Of a stretch of 64,000 nucleotides of DNA, positions 31,085 to 41,382 are shown piece after piece (position 1 is the stretch's first letter; each line of letters begins with the position of its first letter). The translations under genes were made by a program, and so were the position numbers. The DNA is from Hemicordylus capensis. Its lineage: Eukaryota; Chordata; Lepidosauria; Squamata; Cordylidae. The notes under the pieces were generated by a model that had not been told where the DNA came from, did no database searches, and was given only the letters and a program-made list of their open reading frames with translations. Location: NCBI RefSeq assembly GCF_027244095.1, contig NC_069659.1:351950750-352014749 (forward strand), read 5' to 3'.

Positions 31085-31217
31085 TCCCCAAGCTTAATCA
31101 GAGCATCTGCTTTGCATACAGAAGGTCCCAGGTTCCGTCCCTGGCAGCATCTCCAGGTAGGGCTGGGAAAGACTCCTGCCTGAAATCTTGGAAAGCCATT
31201 ACCAGTCAGTGTAGACC
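31085..31217 (+). mobile_element. tRNA-only sister of the 5S/tRNA SINE, first part
   Basis: TCAGAGCATCTGCTTTGCAT, then ACAGAAGGTCCCAGGTTCCG, is a tRNA-Ala-like anticodon arm and B box with no 5S head. The shared tail begins (AGGGCTGGGAAAGACTCCTG) and is interrupted by MITEs, resuming at 31483. Confidence 0.75.
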
Positions 31218-31328
31218 AGGGGTAAGCAACCTTGGGCAATCCAGCTGTTGTTGAACTCCCATCATCAATAAAATTGTGGCTGTGGGGTGATGGGAGTTGT
31301 AGTTCAACAATAATTGGAGTGCCAAAGT
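31218..31328. mobile_element. Palindromic hAT-type MITE
   Basis: CAGGGGTAAGCAACCTTGGG to AATTGGAGTGCCAAAG. It belongs to the subfamily with GGAGTGCC rather than GGGGACCC ends. Confidence 0.7.
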
Positions 31329-31339
31329 GTTCCCTGTAA

Positions 31340-31460
31340 CCAGGGTTCTCAGATGTTGACTACAACTCCTATCATCCTGAGTTGATAGGAATGGCTTTTG
31401 ACTGGGGATGATGGGAGCTGTAATCCACAATATCTGGCAATCCAAGTTACAGGAAACACC
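31340..31460. mobile_element. Palindromic MITE, diverged
   Basis: CAGGGTTCTCAGATGTTGAC to CAATATCTGGCAATCC. It lies beside the previous one, inside the split SINE. Confidence 0.65.
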
Positions 31461-31482
31461 GACGCCAAAGGCTGCCTACCCT

Positions 31483-31548
31483 GGTGTAGACCATGGTGAG
31501 CTTGAAGGACCAATGGTTTGACTCAGGAGAAGGCAGTTTCCTATGTGC
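31483..31548 (+). mobile_element. tRNA-only SINE, second part
   Basis: Resumes with GTGTAGACCATGGTGAGC and ends at GGCAGTTTCCTATGTGCC. Confidence 0.7.
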
Positions 31549-31550
31549 CT

Positions 31551-31658
31551 ACCTTGGGTCCCCAGATTCTGGACCACAATTCACATCATCCCTAGTGGCT
31601 GGGGATGATGGGAGTTGTAGTCCAACAACATTTTAGGGACCCAAGATCGGGAACCTCT
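31551..31658. mobile_element. Palindromic hAT-type MITE
   Basis: ACCTTGGGTCCCCAGATTCT to ACATTTTAGGGACCCAAG. Confidence 0.7.
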
Positions 31659-31877
31659 AGTTTAAGGCAGCCATCGGATGCATACTTACTTGGGATTTTT
31701 CTTTTCTTTTTGAAATAACATTTTCAGGAATTTGGATGAGGTCTGCGGGCAAGGCCCTCTTGGGCAGGAGGAAAAGCCCAGTGCAAAATTTCACCTAAGA
31801 GGTAAAGCTAAAAAGAAAGTCAGCCCAAGGGGAGAGAACCTGGAATTTCTGTTTGCCTTTCTGGTACTGGCCCCAAA

Positions 31878-31990
31878 ATGGGGGAGGGGGAGGAAGAAGA
31901 AGAGGAAGAAGAAGAGGAGGAGGAGGAGGAAGAAGGAGGAGGAGGAGGAGGAGGAAGAGAAGAAGGAGAAGCAGGAGGAGGAGGTGGTGG
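31878..31990 (+). repeat. Pure purine (GGA/GAA) tract
   Basis: About 110 bases almost entirely G and A. The long Lys/Arg/Glu-rich frames here are artefacts of it. Confidence 0.95.
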
Positions 31991-32028
31991 TGCTTGTTCT
32001 GGTCAGCTGGCAAAGCTCTTCCAAGCAG

Positions 32029-32175
32029 AGGCACTCTTACCCCTGGACTTCTGGGCTGAAGTCCAGGGCCTCCACACTCCCTAGTCTCCCCCGGGTGGTG
32101 TGGTCATATTAAAAATGAGTTTAAAATACTGTGTGGGTGAGTGGGGGGCTCCAAAAGCCTTTAGGTCCAGGGGAA
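32029..32175. mobile_element. hAT-like CAGAGGTG-family fragment
   Basis: AGAGGCACTCTTACCCCTGG and CCAAAAGCCTTTAGGTCCAG match 30560-30992. The right terminal end is missing. Confidence 0.6.
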
Positions 32176-32639
32176 TCTTGCCACCCTGCTGGCATCTCAG
32201 TATTCCCTCACCTGAGGCAATAGCCTCCCCTCGCCTCATGGACGGAGCGCCCCGATACTTGCTGAGGGTATGCACCAGTTCAGGGGCTGACTCTAGGGCA
32301 TTCAGGGTCTGGGCAGCTGAAAGAGAATGAGGCTATTCTCACGAGGGGCGGGGGACTGGGCTGAAGAAGCCGAGCCTGGTTTTTCCCCATCATGAGAACC
32401 AGCGGGCAAGCCCGGTGGTTCCTTGGCGGCTAGCCTGCCAAAGTAGCCCTCCCCTTAGCCCAGGTTAGCAGAGCACGCACTCTGCTAACTTCGGCTTCCT
32501 GGTCGTGTGTCACCACGGTGCAGCTCTGCGCCATGGCAACACATGAGGAGACCCCCAGGATGAGGAGATCCCCAGGTTCGGAGGTCTCTCCAGGATGCCC
32601 TGCATGCTCGCGCGGGCATCCTGGACCCCTGCTAACTGG
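32176..32639. other. No gene seen
   Basis: GC-rich patch 32330-32600 with a CCCCCAGGATGAGGAGATCC duplicate-like motif. No exon. Confidence 0.35.
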
Positions 32640-32864
32640 GCAAAGAGGCACCTTTTACCGTGGTGATTCTCTTTATTTAGCAGGGGGAGAGCAACTGGCC
32701 CTATCCACCCCCAGCACAGTACCTCCAGTGACTGTTGCTGGTGTGTGTCTTATGTTTCTTTTTAGAATGTGAGCCCTTTGGGGACAGGGAGCCATCTTAT
32801 TTGTTTGTTATCTCTCTTTGTAAACCGCCCTGAGCCATTTTTGGAAGGGCGGTATAGAAATCGA

Positions 32865-32909
<45 letters not shown>
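32640..32909 (+). mobile_element. L2/CR1-like LINE 3' tail with (ATT)n
   Basis: Best copy of this tail: GTGAGCCCTTTGGGGACAGG, AACCGCCCTGAGCCATTTTT, GGGCGGTATAGAAATCGAAT, then (ATT)n. Confidence 0.75.
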
Positions 32910-32910
<1 letters not shown>

Positions 32911-33658
32911 CGGGGGCTGCACAGCCCCTGATCCCTGCTGCCCCTGTCGGCTCCATGACGGAGCTGGCAGTCATGTGGGCGGACGATCCAGCCGCCCAGC
33001 TACGAGCAGCCGCTCGTCTGCAGAGAAAGCAGGCTAAGTCTGCTCTCCCCGCAGAAGCCCCTCAGGGCGCTTCACACCGATCGTGTGAAGCGCCTCAATG
33101 ACAGGAGATGGAATGATCCCATAGGGCTGAGTTGGAGTGTTACCGCGTATCCCGGCCCATTCCCCCTGAGGCAGTTGGCTCTCCTCTCACATGACTTGTG
33201 GGGCTGAAGTCTTTCCCCGTTTCTACACTGGAAGCTGTATGCCCTCCCTATGCCATTTTAATGTAACTATAGGTACATTTTGACACACACACACACCCCC
33301 GGGGGGAAATCATCTATGGGGGGGGATATTTTGGTGGGTGGCAACTCTGGGTCTCCCCCCCCAACCCCTCTGCCTGCGACATTTAGTATAACACATGTTC
33401 ATGCAGTGCATTTCTTCATCTCTGTCTCACATCATCGGCTATTGATGGTGGGGGAGACGTGATGAAATAAATCCACTCATTGTGTTATGTTGGACATTAC
33501 CAAATAGAAAGGAGGAGAGAAAGTCATGGGGCATTAGCAGCGGCTCTGCGGCTCTTGTAATATCTTGTTTGATACCTAGCCTTGTCTAGAATACCATTAA
33601 TAAGGCTGTAAACGTTGTAGCTTGAGCTAATGATTGTTTTACCCAGGTTACTCCCAGT
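32910..33658. other. No gene seen
   Basis: Unique DNA with a short (CA)n run at 33281-33295. Confidence 0.4.
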
Positions 33659-33784
33659 AGCTGACATCCTGACTAAATATACTCAAGGCAGCCCCACTGA
33701 AATTAAAAGGGTGGTAGGCATGCCTAACTTGTCCCTTTAATATCAATGCAACTTCACTGAGTATATTTAGTCAGGATGTCAGCC
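33659..33784. mobile_element. Palindromic MITE (GGCTGACATCCTGAC type)
   Basis: Left GCTGACATCCTGACTAAATA faces right TATTTAGTCAGGATGTCAGC; both inner arms carry TAAAAGGG/CCCTTTAA. Sister copy at 34922. Confidence 0.75.
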
Positions 33785-33866
33785 ACTGAGATCAGTGAGA
33801 CTAGGAAGCAGGCGTAGCATGACAGTCAATGGATATACAAATGGATGGTGCCACTTTGCATAAGGC

Positions 33867-33992
33867 AGAGATTCTCGGACTTGGGTCTCCAAATATTGGA
33901 CTAAAACTCCCATCATCCCCGGCTACAATGGCCAAAGGGTGATGGGAGTCATACGCCAGCAACATCTGGGGACTCATGTCTGAGAACCTCTG
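33867..33992. mobile_element. Palindromic hAT-type MITE, old
   Basis: CAGAGATTCTCGGACTTGGG to TGTCTGAGAACCTCTG. Confidence 0.75.
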
Positions 33993-34240
33993 CCCTAATT
34001 GTTTTCATTGGTGGAATAATCAACTGACTGTAAACTGAATAAAAAAGCTAATTTAGAAAGTAGGTTCAATGTAAATTCAGCTCTCACCAACTTGGTATGC
34101 TGCACTAACATGTGCATACATTTGTTGTTTGTTTTTCTGTTTATTTTTTTGTAGATATCCAGTATTTTAACAAATATCAATACTAAGTTATAGAAAAATA
34201 TCTTAGGCAATCCTGCATCCCCATAAGTGTTTAGATATTC
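33993..34240. other. No gene seen
   Basis: AT-rich unique DNA. Confidence 0.35.
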
Positions 34241-34372
34241 AGGACATAGGAAGCTGCCTTATACTGAGTCAGACCTTTGGTCCGTCTTGCTCAGTATTGT
34301 CTACACTGACTGGCAGCAGCTCTCCAAGGTTTCAGGCAGAGTCTCTCCCGGCCCTGCCTGGGAGTTATTCGC
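34241..34372 (-). mobile_element. tRNA-type SINE tail, first part
   Basis: AGGAAGCTGCCTTATACTGA to CCCGGCCCTGCCTGGGA, then interrupted. Confidence 0.7.
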
Positions 34373-34837
34373 ACATGGCTTCATGCTGAGGGGGTAAATG
34401 TTGAGTGAAGCTACTTCAAATCACACTCGTGGCACTGAGGGAAGCAGCCCCTCCCCTCTGCTCTCGGGTTTTGATTGATGCAAGTTCACATGGCATGCCT
34501 CCATGTTTTCCTTCTGGCCAATGGGTGGGGGAAGAGCTTTCTAAAGAGCTATGTCTGCATTTCTAAAGAGAGCATCCTTCTTATGCTAATGATTCTATGT
34601 CAGTGCCTCTCCCTATTTGCTCCGGTGTTTTCAGAAAAAGTCGCTTAAAACCAGCATTTTTAGAACCCGGAAATACACTGAGATAAGCTAGAATTCGCAA
34701 AACTAAGCCTGATTTGTGTGTGGGATGGGTCCAAGGAACTCAAAGGGACTTCAGGGTAAGTTTGGCTGGTGTGTGAACGCACACACTCTCTTCTGAAGGA
34801 GATTCGGGGTAACAGCCCTGTCTGTAAAGCCTCCAGG
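34373..34837. mobile_element. Unclassified insertion inside a SINE
   Basis: About 465 bp separates the two SINE parts. The ends are not clearly inverted and no coding frame is seen. It could be a non-autonomous DNA element. Confidence 0.4.
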
Positions 34838-34880
34838 AGAATCTGCCAGGGATTGAACCTGGGACCTTCTGTATGGCAGG
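34838..34880 (-). mobile_element. tRNA-type SINE, second part
   Basis: ATCTGCCAGGGATTGAACCT (B box on the minus strand) and GGGACCTTCTGTATGGCAGG continue the SINE of 34241. Confidence 0.65.
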
Positions 34881-34921
34881 ATTAATAATGCTACTATTAC
34901 TGTAATAGTAGTAATTTAATG

Positions 34922-35062
34922 GGCTGACATACTGAGGGAAATTATTCAACGTAGTCCCATTGAAATTAAAAGGACAAGTTAAGTTAAGACTTAAGACATT
35001 CTTAACTTGTCCTTTTAACTTCAACAAGATTACTTTGAGTAATTTTCCTCAGTATGTCAGCC
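34922..35062. mobile_element. Palindromic MITE (GGCTGACAT type)
   Basis: GGGCTGACATACTGAGGGAA faces TTTTCCTCAGTATGTCAGCC; the inner AAAAGGACAAGTTAAG faces CTTAACTTGTCCTTTT. Confidence 0.78.
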
Positions 35063-36049
35063 ATGGTTCTATTACAAAATTCCATCAGTCCTTCTAGAAG
35101 AAGGCAGGAGGAAAGAAAATTCTCTGAGCATTTTCAAAAATCAATCCAATTTTTCTAAGATGCATATTTCTCTTTTTAAAAATTAATAACCAGAAAAAAC
35201 ATAATTTTATTCATGTCCATACTATATTTCCAGTTTCAGTCTTTGACAGAGGCTGCCACGTTGCATTAACATGGGCTTATTTCATTCACTTGGTGCAGAA
35301 TAGTAAGGTCTGATTTAAACGTGTCTGGAGGAAACTGACTCAGTTCCTCCTCCTGCAAAATGGGCCCCTATCGTGAACCAATTACTGTTAGAACAAACAA
35401 GGAAGGATTCCAGTCTGACGGGAGCTTCAGTAACAGAGTGACCCAGACGTTTAAGTAGGTAACAATATTGGATTCTCCCACACGCCTAGAGTACAGATGT
35501 TGTCTCCGCTTCTCCCCTATAGGTAGGCCAGAGTTTGCAATGAAAACTCCAGCGTCATTTATCGTCTTGTGTGGTCCCTCCCTTTGGACCAGGAAATGCC
35601 CAGAGCTTTCTGAGTCACTCTTAAGGCAAGCCTCTGCCTTGGGTTTGCAGAGCTAGCTACTGCTGTGGTGTCACTGGCCACCCTGCACACACGCGCTGCA
35701 GTTGTTTTGTTCCTGGTGACTCACACCAGGCAAGGGGTCTGATACATTCCTTTCTACTTGCTTGCACATCCTGGGTGTTGCCTCCAACTGGGGAAAGTTA
35801 CGAAATGTGCACCACTGCTGCAAGCAGAGCAAGGTTTGAGCCAAGTTCCTCTTCAGGCACCGAAGGTGGACAATGGCTGAGGGTGAGCAGAGGCTAGGAA
35901 TGTCCACTTGGAGCCTGACTGAGATGACTCCTGCTTTCACTGACCGCCTGCCTGTGAAAACAAGAGAAAATGCAAAAGAACATAGAATTTCCCTGCCAAA
36001 TTAGACCATGAAATTCAGCATCATGTTTTCCATAATGAAACATAGGAAG
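35063..36049. other. No gene seen
   Basis: About 1 kb of unique DNA. Short frames at 35468-35656 (+) and 35671-35940 (-) are unsupported. Confidence 0.4.
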
Positions 36050-37320
36050 AATCAACAGGCATGTAGAGAAAGGTGATTCGGTTGACATAGTATATTTGGT
36101 CTTCCAAAAAGCTTTTGACAAAGTCCCCACCAAAGGCTCTTGAGTAAACTTAGCAGTCATGGGATATGGAGACAGGTTCATGTGTGGATCGGTAACTGGT
36201 TGAAGGACAGGAAACAGAGATGCTTTCACAATGGAGGGAAGTGGGCCCAGTGCTCTTTAACTTGTCCATAAATGATCTAGAAGTTGGGGTAAGCAGCAGA
36301 GTGGCCAAATTTGCAGCTGACACCTATCTATTTACGGTAGTGAAATCCAAAAGAGTTTGTGAGGCGCTCCAAAGGGATCTCTCCAAACTGGGTGAGTGGG
36401 CAACAAAATGGCATATGCAGTTCAAAGTAAGCAAGTATAAGGTCATACATACTGGAGCAACAAACAAACAAAAAAAACCCCACCTTGATATATGCTGATG
36501 GGATCTGAACTGTTGGTGACTGACCAGGAGAGGGATCTTGGGGTCGTGGTGGACAGCTTGTTGAAAGTGTCCATTCAATGTGCAGCAGCTGTGAAAAAGG
36601 CCAATTCCATGCTAGGGATCATTAGGAAGGGGATTGAAAATTAAAATGCTATTATAATGCCCTTATACAAATCTATGGTGTGGCAACATTTGGAGTACTG
36701 GGTACAGTTCTGGTCACCGTATCCTAAGGAGAACATTGTAGAACTGGAAAAGGTGCAGAAGAGGGCAACCAAGATGATCAGGGGCCTGGAGCACCTTCCT
36801 TATGAGGCAAGGCTACAGCATCTGGGGCTTTTTAGTCTGGAAAAGAGGCAACTATGGGGAGAAATTATTCATGGAGTAGAGAGCAGACGGAGAGAAATGT
36901 CTCTCCCTCTCTCACAACACTAGAACCAGGGGCCACCCCATTAAACTGAAGGCTGGGAAATTTAGGACTGACCAAAGGAAGTACTTTTTCCACACAGCGC
37001 ATAATCTATGGAATTCTCTCCATGGGATGTAGTGGATGGCCACTAGCTTATATGGCTTTAAAAGGGTCTTGGACAAATTCATGGAGAGAACAGGTCTATC
37101 AATGGCTACTAGTCTGGTGGCTGTGGACCATTTCCAGCCTCAGAGGCAAAATGCCCCTAAATTATAGCAATTGCAGTGGAAGAACAGCAGGAGAGGGGGC
37201 ATGCCCTTACATCTTACTTGTGGTCTTCTCAGAGGCATCTGGTGACCCACTATGGGAAACAGGCTGCTGTGTGAAACAGGGTGCCTTGGGCCTGATCCAG
37301 CAAGGCTGTTCTTATCTTCT
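36050..37320 (+). mobile_element. CR1 LINE, 5'-truncated and broken
   Basis: Forward copy. TTTGACAAAGTCCCC begins the RT region, a shortened palm segment encodes GPVLFNLSINDLEVG and KFAADTYLF (catalytic FADD changed to FAAD), then [20 protein letters not shown], and the 3' UTR ends with TTGGGCCTGATCCAGCAAGG. Frame breaks and the altered catalytic box make it dead. Confidence 0.88.
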
Positions 37321-37325
37321 TGTAT

Positions 37326-37622
37326 CAAGCGCCTTCTACTGAGTCAGACCCTTGGTCCCTCTAGCTCAGTATAGTCTACACTGGCCAGCAGCAGCTTCTC
37401 CAAGGTTTCAGGCAGGAGTATCTCCCAAGCCCTGTCTGGAGATGCTTCGGCATGAACCTGGGAACTTCTGCATGTAAAGGAAATACTCTGCCAATGAACT
37501 ATGGCCCCATTCCCTAAGGGGAATATCTTACAGTGTTCACATGTAGTCTTCCATCTAAATGCAAACCAAGGCAGGCCCTGCTTAGCAAAAGGGACCATTC
37601 ATGCAGGCTACCACATCAGCTA
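37326..37622 (-). mobile_element. 5S/tRNA SINE keeping the full tRNA unit
   Basis: Minus-strand order is a 5S-like head (TTGCTAAGCAGGGCC, TAGATGGAAGACTACATG), then GGCAGAGTATTTCCTTTACA and TGCAGAAGTTCCCAGGTTCA (anticodon arm and B box intact), then the tail. It shows the ancestral three-part structure. Confidence 0.82.
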
Positions 37623-38170
37623 GCCTCCCAATCAAATGCCCACAGGGATCTCACAGGCAGGGCATAAAGGACAACTGCTCTCTCTTGCTCTTGCCTCCCA
37701 GAAACTCCTACACAAAGATATACAGCCTCTGGACATGGAGGCTCTACATATCAAAAAGCTTGAGGAGGAGCTGATTTTTTTTTTTAAGTCCCCCAAAAGA
37801 AATGGAAGGAAGGACAGATCACCAGGGACGAGTAGAGATGAGGAGTCAGGAAAGCTAAAGCTCAGAATGCATCAAGGCTGGTGAAGGATGCTAAGAGCAA
37901 CATAAAGGGTTTCTCCAGGTGTGTTTGAAATAATAGGAAACACCGACAGAGAATTGTTACGAAGTGGCAAAGGGCAGGCAGAACTGTCCAGCTCCTATTT
38001 GGCCTCTTGTCTTCTCCCAAAAGGAGAATTATGTAGAAAAGTGTTATATAAAGAACAGCAGCAGCAGCAGCAGTGTGAAACCTCACAAAAGCACTGTGCA
38101 CAGGGTGGGGTCAGGACTGCAGTTCAATAAGAACTTGGTTGAGAAACCCCTGCCTTCCTTACATGTGCCC
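37623..38170. other. No gene seen
   Basis: Unique DNA. Poly-T at 37776-37785 and a short CAG run at 38058-38073. Confidence 0.4.
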
Positions 38171-38300
38171 CAGGGGCGTAGCAAGCTTGGCGTGGGCCCA
38201 GAGACAAGATTTTTAAATGCCCCCCCCTCACTGAAGCTCAGCTCATGAAGTAAAGAAATCTTAAAAGAGGTTGAACAATGGTGACAAAAAGCATAGTAAA

Positions 38301-38364
<64 letters not shown>

Positions 38365-38598
38365 GGTTTTGTAAATTGTGGACGATGCAAGTCCTAATGG
38401 TAATGAATACAACTTAATGGTACTAAAGAAAGACATGCTGTTCAGGTAGCTCCAGGTCTTAACACTCACATCCATTTCGGAGAATGAATAGAACTGAAGG
38501 AAGCCTGGGCGGGTACATGGCTTAACTCTGGGTTGGGGGCCAAGGCAGTGGGCCCCCAGACAACTGTCTCCCCTTGCTCTATTATAGTTACACCCCTG
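38171..38598. mobile_element. hAT-type non-autonomous element with 8-bp target duplication
   Basis: CAGGGGCGTAGCAAGCTTGG on the left and TTATAGTTACACCCCTG on the right, flanked by perfect ATGTGCCC (38163-38170 and 38599-38606). A long (TG)n tract (38301-38362) lies inside. Confidence 0.9.
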
Positions 38599-38606
38599 AT
38601 GTGCCC

Positions 38607-38956
38607 CCTGAAGACCCCATGCATTGCCTCCCAGGGGAGTCAAAAGAACGTACAGATCTATCTCCCTGTCCCTCATCTTTGAGAAATCCTGGAAGGCACG
38701 TGAGGAGCCATAATGCTGGAGACAGGCTAATGTGACTCCAGTCTTCACAATGGGGGGAAAGGAGGACCTCGGAAAATACAGAGCACTCAGTCTGACATCG
38801 ACACCGGGGAAGATATTGGAACAGATTATGAAGCAGTCGGTCTGATTCTCAGATTCTCTAGCCTCCATGACTAACAGCAGTATCGGCGTTTCTGGCCTCC
38901 AATTCGAAACACCATTCATATGGGTGTCAGAATAAAGACCAGGACCCTGTGCCATG
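38607..38956. other. Possible LINE remnant, no host gene
   Basis: The words ACTCCAGTCTTCACAATGGG, CATCGACACCGGGGAAGATA and GAACAGATTATGAAGCAGTC read in a plus frame like a LINE motif (ANVTPVFK, LTSTPGKI, EQIM). It is probably another CR1/L2 RT scrap. Confidence 0.5.
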
Positions 38957-39247
38957 TCTTGTGGTACCAAGCATGAATCACCCTCTTTGCTAAGCAGGGC
39001 CTGTCCTGGTTTGCATTTGAATGGGAGACTTGATGTGAGAGCACTGTAAGATATTCCCCTTAGGGGATGGAGCCGCTCTGAGAAGAGCATTTGAGGTTCC
39101 ATGTTCCCTCACTGGCAGCATCTCCAAGATAGGGCTGAGAGAAATGCCTGCCTGAAACCTGGGAGAAGCCGCTGCCAGTCTGCGTAGGCAATACAGAGCT
39201 AGATGGACCAAGGGTCTGACTCAGTATATGGCAGCTTCCTATGTCCC
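38957..39247 (+). mobile_element. 5S/tRNA SINE
   Basis: Forward copy with TTTGCTAAGCAGGGCCTGTC and TGAATGGGAGACTTGATG. The tRNA block keeps GAGCATTTGAGG, a partial anticodon remnant. Confidence 0.85.
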
Positions 39248-39364
39248 TAGGATAGCCATGTAGAAAGGAGAATTATGGAAAGTGCAGCTTCTCCCACCAC
39301 CATTCCCACCTGGAATGGGAAGAGCAGCACCTGATGAAAATGTCCCCTCCATGGCACTGGATGG

Positions 39365-39562
39365 AACATTGGAAGCTGCCTGATACCGAGTCAGACCCTT
39401 GGTCCATCCTGCTCAATACTGTCTGCTTTGACTCATAGCAACTTTCTGGGGTTTCAGTCAGGGGTCTTTTCTAGACCAACTTGGAAATGCCAGCAACTGA
39501 GTCTGGGAACTTCGGCACGATGCAAAGCTGGTGCTCTAGTACTCAGCTAAGGTCCTGCCCCA
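39365..39562 (-). mobile_element. tRNA-only sister SINE
   Basis: Tail at the left (AAGCTGCCTGATACCGAGTC). At the right, on the minus strand, TGAGTACTAGAGCACCAGCT, TTGCATCGTGCCGAAG and TTCCCAGACTC form a tRNA-Ala-like head. No 5S part. Confidence 0.65.
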
Positions 39563-39733
39563 GACATGTCCTGAACGGACATGCCCTGTATTGAATCATG
39601 CACCCTTAATAGTTAAGCATGCAGCCCCTGGAGTAAACTGGGGCTCCTCCCAGCCCACAGAAATCTACCATCAAAAGGCTTTATGTCCACTACTGCTGAT
39701 GCCATCTTGAAAATCACTCTTCCTGTTCTAGAA

Positions 39734-39877
39734 CAGGGTTCCCAACCTTGGGTCCTTAGATGCTTTTAGACTACAACTCCCATCATCCCCAGCCACAATG
39801 GCTGATAGCCATTGTAGCTGGGGATGATGAGAGTTGTAGTCCAACAACATCTGGGGACCCAAGGATGGGAACTCCTC
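39734..39877. mobile_element. Palindromic hAT-type MITE with target duplication
   Basis: CAGGGTTCCCAACCTTGGGT to GGACCCAAGGATGGGAACTC. Flanks TTCTAGAA and TTCTGGAA differ at one base. Confidence 0.85.
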
Positions 39878-39901
39878 TTCTGGAAGCCTTTAGCCCCCAC
39901 A

Positions 39902-39905
<4 letters not shown>

Positions 39906-39949
<44 letters not shown>
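39906..39949 (+). repeat. (TG)n microsatellite
   Basis: About 22 TG units. Confidence 0.95.
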
Positions 39950-39950
<1 letters not shown>

Positions 39951-40448
39951 CCTGCAAACAGTAGTAGTAGATACTCTGCATGGGCTCAGAGGCACTCTGT
40001 GACACCCCTGTGCCTTAGCAGCTGCCGATGAGATGCCTTCCAACCCTCACATTATCTTCTTGCCAGCAGAAACGTCCCCTGTTTAATTTCTGCAAGCCAG
40101 GATGCTGCTAAACACAGAGCAGCAGAGCCGGTTAAAGACCTTTGACCCCTTTGGTTTAATGCTGATTGCTGGTGATAGGACTCTCTGCAACGCTTTCCAC
40201 CTCTGCTCCTTTCCCGCCTCCCAGCTTGCTCTGAGTGGTTGCCAAACCAGGCAGGCCTCAGGAGAAGGATTTATGGGCAGTGATTAAAGAGCAGCAGGCG
40301 GTGTGTTCAGTTTGATTTCAGCTTGGCTACAAAAAGCCCCTGAGAAAACAAATTGTTGTGAATTTGAAGTAATTAAACAGGTGAAAGAAAAGCACACTGC
40401 TTGATGTATGGGGTTACAGCACTGGTGGTTACAGGCAGGGGATGGATT

Positions 40449-40479
<31 letters not shown>

Positions 40480-41079
40480 AAAAATATATATATATTTGTG
40501 TGTGTGTGTGTGTGTGCGCATACACACACACGCGCACACACAAACACACACCACTCTCCTCTTCCACATTCTTCTTTTGAATCAGTGGACTGGGAAAGGC
40601 CTAAATACTATCAGGTTTAGGAATCCTCTTGGTTTTTTGGTTTTTTTTTTAAATGAGACTTTTATTCCATCTGTTGACATAAATCTCCAAAGTGGTGATA
40701 ATTTTACAACTGTAAAATTACAACACTAAGAAAGTATCATAACCAATACAATACCCCCAATACAAGTAAAACCAATCAATCGATAAACAGAAAAGCAGAG
40801 CACTCTCATTTTGGGACTGCATTGGGAACTTTTGTTGAAAAGCGGTATATAAATATTCGCTGTATTAGTCATATTTTTGAAAAGTACAACAGGAAAAAAA
40901 AAAGATCTCCACCTGTTTCTAGAAAGGTGAGGAACAGGAGCTATATGGACACTTCTTCCACTAACATGGGGACAGAGTCCTTTCTCTCCCCACTTCCTCC
41001 CCATCCCACAAGCTGAAGAGTTTTTATGGATGAAAAAATGCCAGTCAACAACTATTTGCCATGCAAATGAGAGAGGGTG
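39950..41079. other. Unique DNA; possible regulatory patch 40280-40400
   Basis: The patch contains CAGTGATTAAAGAGCAGC, AAACAAATTGTTGTGAATTT and GAAGTAATTAAACAGGTG in repeat-free sequence. No exon is supported. Confidence 0.3.
40454..40552 (+). repeat. Compound microsatellite (GA)n-(TA)n-(TG)n-(CA)n
   Basis: Four dinucleotide tracts in series. The TG and CA parts are complementary and could pair as a hairpin around GCGCATAC. Confidence 0.92.
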
Positions 41080-41181
41080 GTTGTTGTCTTTACACCCTAC
41101 CTGTGATCCTTCAGGGCATCTGGTGGGCTGCTTTGGAAGTTGGAAGCTTGATTTTCGTCCTGATCTAGCAAGGCTCTTCTT
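41080..41181 (+). mobile_element. CR1 LINE 3' UTR scrap
   Basis: GGCATCTGGTGGGCTGCTTT and CCTGATCTAGCAAGGCTCTT are the last 100 bp of CR1. Confidence 0.65.
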
Positions 41182-41382
41182 AGGTTGACAATATAGTTCC
41201 TTAATCCAGGGCTTCTCAAACTTGGGTTCCCAGATATTGTTGGACTACAACTCCCATCATCCATGATTGTCATCATGGCCGGGGATGATGGGAGTTGTGG
41301 TCCAATAACACTTGGAGACTCCAGTTTGAGAACTCTTGGATTAAGGAGCTATATTGTTAACCTAGGAGTCTGGCTTTACTTG
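41172..41382. mobile_element. Extended palindrome around a hAT-type MITE
   Basis: The MITE core (about 41207-41337) is flanked by more inverted sequence: TTGACAATATAGTTCCTTAA on the left, and TTAAGGAGCTATATTGTTAA on the right. Confidence 0.75.

Noticed and set aside
31732-32112. Lys/Arg/Glu-rich plus-strand frame
   Set aside because: Produced by the purine tract at 31878-31990.
38083-39102. 339-residue minus-strand frame
   Set aside because: It reads through a SINE, a (CA)n tract and a hAT-like element in antisense and is not a gene.
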